Assembly: GCA_003501665.1 (NCBI GenBank)
Contig: DNOQ01000298.1
Coordinates: 1-12,373 of the forward strand
Direction of reading: 5' to 3'
From: Bacteroidales bacterium
GTDB lineage: Bacteria > Bacteroidota > Bacteroidia > Bacteroidales > VadinHA17
Length of the DNA: 12,373 nucleotides
The first letter of the stretch is position 1. Each line of letters begins with the position of its first letter. This document shows positions 7,712 through 12,373 of this stretch, in pieces. Both the position numbers and the translations under genes were made by a program. The notes under the pieces are model-generated. The model was not told where the DNA came from. It made no database searches and worked only from the letters and a program-made list of their open reading frames with translations.

Positions 7712-8734
7712 ATGAATAAAGCAGTAATGTTAATTGTTTTCTTTTCCTGTTGCCTGATATCTGCAGTCTCGTGCAAAAGGAATCATTATAAGATCAATAT
7801 TTCATCAATTGAAGCAGGTATAAATATACAAAGGTTTGAACAATCTATCTTTTCTTCTGATCCTGCCGGTCTGCCGGCAGATATACCTTTGCTGAAGAAA
7901 GAGTACGGGAGTTTCCTTCAGCTGTTCAGCTTTGTTATCAACGCGGGGAATGTTAATGATACTTCATTTGCAAATAAGCTTGTAAACTTTGTTACAGACA
8001 GGCTCAATTATGAAGTATATGAAAAGGTAACGGAGACTTTTCCGGTGATGGATTCATATAAAAAGGATCTTGAAGAGGCGTTCAGGCATTATTTGTATTA
8101 TTTTCCTGAAATGAATGTCCCTTCAGTGATAACCTGTATCACGGGATTCAATAACAGCATCATTACGGGAGATTCAGTTATCGGAATAGGTTTGGACCGG
8201 TATCTGGGAACAGAGTGTTCATATTATCGCCGGCTTGAGATCTACAATTATATGGCGGCAAACATGAATCCCTGGAATATTGTTCCGGATTGTATGTATG
8301 GCTGGGGAGCTTCGGAATGGGATTACGGGATCATGAATTATGCCGATGATAATGTTTTAACCGCTATAATACACGAGGGGAAGCTTAAATATTTTCAGAA
8401 ATGCATGCTTCCGGATCTCAATGACACTATACTTTTCGGCTTTACTGCCGGCCAGATGAAGTTCTGCAGGAACAATGAGCGGCAGATGTGGCAATATCTT
8501 CTTGAATATGATCTGTTGTTCAGCACCGATCAGTTTGTGATACGTAAGCTTACAGGGAATGCCCCTTTCACAAGTTATTTTACCAATGAATCTCCGGGAA
8601 GGGCTGCAACCTGGATTGGATTCAGGATCGTTGAATCGTGTATGATGAAAAACAGAGATATGACTCTGGGTGAACTTATGAATACAAGGGATATTCAGGA
8701 TATACTCAGGAAGGCAAAATATAATCCTGAATAA
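7712..8734 (+). CDS. gldB: GldB-like gliding-motility lipoprotein
   Basis: The preferred start is ATG at 7712, giving 340 residues. The frame stays open to an ATG at 7619, but the extra 31 residues are not signal-like, while MNKAVMLIVFFSCCLISAVSC is a lipoprotein signal peptide with the lipid-modified Cys at 21. The following residues (KRNH) lack the acidic run of Bacteroidota surface-export signals, so a periplasm-facing location is more likely. The body matches the GldB family as I know it: IQRFEQSIF, a DPAGL..DIPLLKKEYGSFLQLF segment, and a zincin-like central region with IIHEGKLKYF (H221, E222), which is only half of an HExxH motif. GldB is needed for gliding and linked to type IX secretion in Flavobacterium, but its biochemical role is unknown. 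A weak promoter candidate is GTTG (7660-7663) plus TATTTTCG (7684-7691). No gldC follows. Synteny with nadE strengthens the call. Confidence 0.8.
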   Translation: MNKAVMLIVFFSCCLISAVSCKRNHYKINISSIEAGINIQRFEQSIFSSDPAGLPADIPLLKKEYGSFLQLFSFVINAGNVNDTSFANKLVNFVTDRLNYEVYEKVTETFPVMDSYKKDLEEAFRHYLYYFPEMNVPSVITCITGFNNSIITGDSVIGIGLDRYLGTECSYYRRLEIYNYMAANMNPWNIVPDCMYGWGASEWDYGIMNYADDNVLTAIIHEGKLKYFQKCMLPDLNDTILFGFTAGQMKFCRNNERQMWQYLLEYDLLFSTDQFVIRKLTGNAPFTSYFTNESPGRAATWIGFRIVESCMMKNRDMTLGELMNTRDIQDILRKAKYNPE

Positions 8735-8742
8735 AAAAAAGA

Positions 8743-8760
8743 GGCTGTATCTCTACAGCC
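8743..8760 (-). terminator. Intrinsic terminator of the ferredoxin gene
   Basis: On the minus strand, GGCTGTA - GAGA - TACAGCC forms a perfect 7-base-pair stem with a 4-base loop. It is followed after two bases by an uninterrupted run of eight T residues (complement of 8733-8740). It begins 23 bases past the ferredoxin stop codon. The T-run extends into the 3' end of the convergent gldB-like gene. Read on the plus strand the same stem lacks a good T-run, so it would be a weaker terminator for gldB. Confidence 0.85.
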
Positions 8761-8783
8761 CGTAAATTTTCAGATTGCATCAA

Positions 8784-8951
8784 TTATTCGGGATGAATTG
8801 CCTCAACGGGGCAAACATCTGCGCAGGCACCGCAATCGGTGCATATATCCGGATTTATTTTATAGATATCGCCCTCGGAGATCGCCTCAACAGGACATTC
8901 ATCAATACAAGTTCCGCACGCGGTGCAATCTTCATTGATTTTGTAAGCCAT
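8784..8951 (-). CDS. Small 2[4Fe-4S] ferredoxin
   Basis: This 55-residue protein begins MAYKINEDCTACGTC. It has two CxxCxxCxxxCP motifs: C9, C12, C15, C19-P20 and C37, C40, C43, C47-P48. The two halves are internally repetitive (ECPVEAI and VCPVEAI), as in clostridial-type ferredoxins. It is a soluble low-potential electron carrier in the cytoplasm, and its partner enzymes cannot be named from this window. Length, motif spacing and the absence of extensions are standard. AGAAGA, 4-9 bases before the ATG, may serve as a Shine-Dalgarno sequence. A TAnnTTTG element 40 bases upstream and an intrinsic terminator just downstream suggest a monocistronic transcript. Abundant small ferredoxins point to anaerobic or fermentative metabolism, which is an inference. 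Confidence 0.95.
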   Translation of the reverse strand: MAYKINEDCTACGTCIDECPVEAISEGDIYKINPDICTDCGACADVCPVEAIHPE

Positions 8952-8990
8952 TTCTATCTTCTTTTAGTTAGATTAATTACTTTGAGTTTT

Positions 8991-8998
8991 CAAATGTA
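8991..8998 (-). promoter_or_regulatory. Putative Bacteroidota -7 promoter element for the ferredoxin gene
   Basis: The minus strand reads TACATTTG, an exact TAnnTTTG match. Its 3' end is 40 bases before the ferredoxin ATG, implying a leader of about 33 bases, very like the geometry proposed for the rsmI unit. No clean TTTG lies at the usual -33 distance; that region is A/T-rich. The remaining gap up to the stop of the upstream gene (8999-9067) is A/T-rich, with no convincing hairpin terminator. Confidence 0.45.
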
Positions 8999-9067
8999 TC
9001 CAAAAATTCTTAATTAAAAAATATCAGATGACATATACAATAAATGTGCCTGTTTCCGGGTATGGAA

Positions 9068-12000
9068 TTAAAAATCGAGGCTGAACGACAGATAGAAGAC
9101 TCTGGGGAGGATATAGTTGTTTTCGATTCCCCAGGCCCAGTCGGCCCTGATGAAATATCCCATCAGCTGGGCTCTTAATCCTGCCCCGAAACCTGCTACA
9201 ATTGGTTCTCTGTTGGAATCGAGTACAACTTTTACCGATCCGGTTTCGATAATTTCGTTATCCCACGCGTTTTCACCCGACCAGGGTGATCTGCCAACCC
9301 AGGCTGAACCAATATCTCCGAATCCCACAATCTGTAAACTGTTGAGGAAATTCGATTTCAGGGGATGACCGGCGAAATATCTTACAAAAGGCCATCTTAT
9401 CTCACTGTTGATCAATGCAAAACTGTTTCCGTTCCGGATATTCTGAATAAACCCGCGCATATTGGTTGCCAGGGCCTGAAATCCGTAGTTCATGTTCGGA
9501 TTTACCGGTATCGACTGATCAAACATACCCGATCTGTTAAAGAGATTTCCCATCCAGTTATCAACACCACCCATGTAATAAACAAGCCTTGTTGGTCCAT
9601 AGGAAGTGCTTGCTGCCAGCCTGTTTGCCCAGATCAGCTCCCTGTGGATTTTTGTATATTTCCTTATATCAATACCTACAACGATCATATCACTCCTCTT
9701 GTAGCTAAGCTCTTTATAATATTCGCCAAAGATCTTGAACCGTGTACCATAATATATATTGATATTTCTTTTCCTTGTATTGTCAAATACAACCTCACCT
9801 TTGATATTTGCCCAGTGGCGCGATATATTCTCACTGTTGAGTGCAGCAACCATATTATCCGAATAAACCATCACGTGGCGGTCATTTCTGTAAGCTATCG
9901 TTCCTTTAAGCGAGAGTACGGGAGTAAAAGGCTTTGAATATGTCAGATATATATTATGTGTATGTGATTTGAAATAGCTGGAATCATTTGAACTGAAGAA
10001 TCCCTGACGGTGGAATATGAACTGTTTGTCGAATTTACCTTTAAGACTTTCGGCACTTATAAGGTATTCATTGCTGTCGAAGTTCCCCGAGAACCTGAAT
10101 CCGCCTGTTATACGGTAGTTTTCAAAAAGATCGATCACACCGAATCGCGAGAGAAGATTTACTCCCGGATTATAATAGGGTGCTCCTCCGCTGTAAACCT
10201 GATATGTATTGTTGAGAAAGCTGAAATCGATCTGGTTTGCTATATAGTTATTGTAAAATGCAGTCTGGTAAATCCTGATAAGGGGGAGGGAAAGCCGGCC
10301 CGTGTCGAGATCAATATTCATATAATCTTTCCGCCAGAGCTGGTCGAAATAATTCTGTTTTTCCTTCTCGAAAATATAATGATTGATATCGATGGATTCA
10401 TTCGAAAGATAGTACTCATAAAGGGGTTTTGTAAGGGTATCCCTTCTCCTTTTATCTTCTGCAATGAGCCATTGTCTTATCTGTTCAATACTATCGGCCT
10501 TATGTAACAGATTCGATTTCTCTGTCCTGAAATTGCTTATTGTCATCTCATTTTGCGGTACAGGACCCGATTCTGACAATCTGCCCTTTCTCACCATATA
10601 TCTGCCTTTATTGAACAATACTTCACCGTAAGTATCCGAAGCATTGGAAACAGACTGGGATTCAATATTTCTGTCATAATTTGTTGCCGGGACGGAACTG
10701 ATGAAATATCTGTAGTGGGTTGTTGTGTCAATAAAACTGATGGCACTGTCAAACGAAGCTGTATAGCGGTTCAATACCCCGTTTGCGTCGCCGATATAGG
10801 TGAATTTGTTCCTGGCAGTTCCGGATGGCGAGAATCTTTCAATATATTGTCCTTCGGAGAGCCTTGTAAGGTCATTCGACCTGCGCGTCAGATTATAGGT
10901 GAACAGGTTAAAGGTATTGGATACCTTTTCAAAGGGATCAGCCGTATTTGACAGCGTATCGGTAAGCCTGTTGGATGAAAAGACAATAATATCTTCCGGA
11001 CCTCCAAGAAATGAGGGATGAAGGTCATCAGCCACATCCCTGGTTATCTGCTCATTTGTTCCGGATGCAATCGTATGTATATATATATCGGTAATGCCAT
11101 CCTTTACGCCCGAGAAAACAAGACGTGAGCCTTCAGGGGAATATGAGAAATCGAGGATCTTGTCAAAATAGAGAAGGCTTCTTTCTTCGGTCCTTTTTTC
11201 ATCGGTCCGGTAGAAATAGATCCTCATTCCCGCTTTTTCCTCGTTAATGTAGGTCAGGATCCTTCCGCCCGGATGCCATGCTATGACCGGATAGGTATTA
11301 TCCGTAATATGCTCATATTTAGGTTCTCTTCTGAAGATTACCCTCGACTTGCCGGTAGTCTGGTCATAGAGATGCAGCTTTTTCCTTCCCCAGTCGTTTG
11401 TGATATATGCAATATAATTGCCGTCAGGGCTTACCTTGACCTGCTGGTATATGTGCTCCTTTTTCGATTTTGCAACCACATTACCATCATATCCTGGCAT
11501 ACTCTTGTCTTCCGAAAACTCATCGCGGTAAAATTCTTTCCACTCTTTAAGGAGTTCCTTTACATTTTTGCCAATAACATAAAGCAGTCCGTCTTCTATG
11601 TTTTTATAAACTTTTGTAAGATAAATTATATTGGGTATAAGGGCATCACCATACTCACTGCCGATAAATCTCCAGAATGACTGTCCGGCATATACAGCGT
11701 CGTCATATTCAAGATGGTTGATGTTCTTATAATAGCCCGACATTATTCCATCCTTAACCCGGTTCTCTGTCTCAAGATCCCACCCGAATGAAACATAATT
11801 TGCCAGACCTTTAATATACCAGTTGGGAATGGTGATAACAGAAGAACTGTTTATCCGGTCCCTGAGATCGGCATCATAAAGCATTTCATTCACTATTGCC
11901 TCGGTAATCAGTGCACCTATCTGTTTCTGATACGCAACATGATCCCCTTCATAGTAAAGTAATATCTTATTCTTGATTAATCTGCTGTATCCCCCGGTAT

Positions 12001-12349
12001 TGTAGCTGTCCTCTTCGCCAGTTATAAGTCCTACGTTTGACTCCTTGTATTCGTTATTCTTATTATGAATGATGAAGATAAGGCGCTTTTCAAGAGTGTA
12101 ATCAAAAAAGTCTTCTATTTCCTCCAGTTTTCTGATCCCGTAATTAGCGGTATACTGCGCAAGTTCGCGGCCAAATTCATTAAAATAGCAGTCAATATCC
12201 TCAAACCGGTAATAGGACCAGTAATAATCATAATGCTGAACCCTGTTTTTCCCGAAAGTCATCTGATGGCCATTATAGAACTGACCGCTTGCACTAACCC
12301 AGGAAAGACATGTTATTATGATTATTATCAGTCTGCGGAGACTCATCAT
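9068..12349 (-). CDS. Exported three-part protein: degenerate gluzincin-like domain, TolB-like beta-propeller, C-terminal outer-membrane beta-barrel
   Basis: The 1093-residue product opens with a signal peptide (MMSLRRLIIIIITCLSWVSASG, cleavage near residue 22). Residues about 40-275 resemble peptidase-MA/gluzincin domains, but the usual HExxH is replaced by TEAIV (149-153) and the usual W.xEG by WYIKG (177-181). Residues about 300-530 carry TolB/PD40-type propeller repeats: VSPDGNYIAYITND, AWHPGGRILTYI, YSPEGSRLVFSG, DDLHPSFLGG then IVFSSNR, and RFSPSGTARNKFTYIGD. Residues 530-690 are a charged connector. Residues about 690-1093 look like a BamA/TamA-type barrel, with MGGVDNWMG (926-934), NSEIRWPF (981-988), GFGDIGSAWVG (1009-1019) and a terminal VFYLSFSLDF ending in Phe, the usual outer-membrane assembly signal. 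Known relatives are uncharacterised Bacteroidota proteins. I infer a periplasmic sensing or scaffold region tethered to the outer membrane; the function is unknown. No in-frame stop separates the ATG from the right edge, but the signal peptide and ribosome-binding site support this start. Confidence 0.82.
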   Translation of the reverse strand: MMSLRRLIIIIITCLSWVSASGQFYNGHQMTFGKNRVQHYDYYWSYYRFEDIDCYFNEFGRELAQYTANYGIRKLEEIEDFFDYTLEKRLIFIIHNKNNEYKESNVGLITGEEDSYNTGGYSRLIKNKILLYYEGDHVAYQKQIGALITEAIVNEMLYDADLRDRINSSSVITIPNWYIKGLANYVSFGWDLETENRVKDGIMSGYYKNINHLEYDDAVYAGQSFWRFIGSEYGDALIPNIIYLTKVYKNIEDGLLYVIGKNVKELLKEWKEFYRDEFSEDKSMPGYDGNVVAKSKKEHIYQQVKVSPDGNYIAYITNDWGRKKLHLYDQTTGKSRVIFRREPKYEHITDNTYPVIAWHPGGRILTYINEEKAGMRIYFYRTDEKRTEERSLLYFDKILDFSYSPEGSRLVFSGVKDGITDIYIHTIASGTNEQITRDVADDLHPSFLGGPEDIIVFSSNRLTDTLSNTADPFEKVSNTFNLFTYNLTRRSNDLTRLSEGQYIERFSPSGTARNKFTYIGDANGVLNRYTASFDSAISFIDTTTHYRYFISSVPATNYDRNIESQSVSNASDTYGEVLFNKGRYMVRKGRLSESGPVPQNEMTISNFRTEKSNLLHKADSIEQIRQWLIAEDKRRRDTLTKPLYEYYLSNESIDINHYIFEKEKQNYFDQLWRKDYMNIDLDTGRLSLPLIRIYQTAFYNNYIANQIDFSFLNNTYQVYSGGAPYYNPGVNLLSRFGVIDLFENYRITGGFRFSGNFDSNEYLISAESLKGKFDKQFIFHRQGFFSSNDSSYFKSHTHNIYLTYSKPFTPVLSLKGTIAYRNDRHVMVYSDNMVAALNSENISRHWANIKGEVVFDNTRKRNINIYYGTRFKIFGEYYKELSYKRSDMIVVGIDIRKYTKIHRELIWANRLAASTSYGPTRLVYYMGGVDNWMGNLFNRSGMFDQSIPVNPNMNYGFQALATNMRGFIQNIRNGNSFALINSEIRWPFVRYFAGHPLKSNFLNSLQIVGFGDIGSAWVGRSPWSGENAWDNEIIETGSVKVVLDSNREPIVAGFGAGLRAQLMGYFIRADWAWGIENNYILPRVFYLSFSLDF

Positions 12350-12355
12350 TTCACG

Positions 12356-12362
12356 ATCCTTT
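12356..12362 (-). promoter_or_regulatory. Shine-Dalgarno sequence of the propeller/barrel gene
   Basis: The minus strand reads AAAGGAT, with AGGA ending 7 bases before the first of two consecutive ATG codons (12349 and 12346). This is the best ribosome-binding site in the window, where most genes lack one, and it fixes the start of the 1093-residue protein just ahead of its signal peptide. Confidence 0.6.
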
Positions 12363-12373
12363 ATGACACATAA

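Noticed and set aside
8775..9017. Plus-strand open frame of 80 codons with Cys and Gly residues
   Set aside because: It is the antisense shadow of the ferredoxin gene, whose eight-cysteine pattern on the minus strand is unmistakable.
9365..9937. Plus-strand open frame of 190 codons opposite the barrel domain
   Set aside because: It lies antisense to well-formed barrel coding sequence, has low-quality composition and no ribosome-binding site or domain.

Overview
The window looks like a chromosomal segment of a Bacteroidota bacterium, most likely from the order Bacteroidales or a close relative. The evidence is a MurF-alanine racemase fusion, a GldB-type lipoprotein beside nadE, a DUF5686 protein with an N-terminal carboxypeptidase-regulatory-like domain, a short RsmI without its C-terminal domain, mostly absent Shine-Dalgarno sequences, and promoter-like TAnnTTTG elements. 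The content is mainly housekeeping plus cell-envelope genes. I see no integrase, transposase, phage gene, CRISPR array, rRNA or tRNA, and no stretch over 300 bases lacks a gene.

Left part (1-2578, minus strand): a compact three-gene unit reading leftwards. It runs from an unrecognised 229-residue protein, through rsmI (8-base overlap), to a DUF5686 outer-membrane-type protein (1-base gap) that runs off the left edge. A TAnnTTTG element at 2620-2627 is a plausible promoter for the unit. Divergent from it is tdk (2695-3276), thymidine kinase. A 169-base gap after tdk holds a conspicuous imperfect inverted repeat made of 8-base tandem units.

Middle part (3446-8734): murF-alr (plus strand, TTG start) makes D-alanine and adds D-Ala-D-Ala to the peptidoglycan precursor. 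It converges on nadE (minus strand), a glutamine-dependent NAD+ synthetase, with only 16 bases between the stops. nadE is divergent from a gldB-like lipoprotein gene. The usual gldC partner does not follow.

Right part (8743-12373, minus strand): a 55-residue two-cluster ferredoxin with its own promoter-like element and a clear intrinsic terminator. Upstream of it is a 1093-residue exported protein that joins a degenerate gluzincin-like domain, a TolB-like beta-propeller and a C-terminal outer-membrane beta-barrel.

Nothing here amounts to a demonstrably new multi-gene system. The best leads are the propeller/barrel protein with an apparently dead peptidase domain, the uncharacterised gene translationally coupled to rsmI, and the intergenic inverted repeat after tdk.
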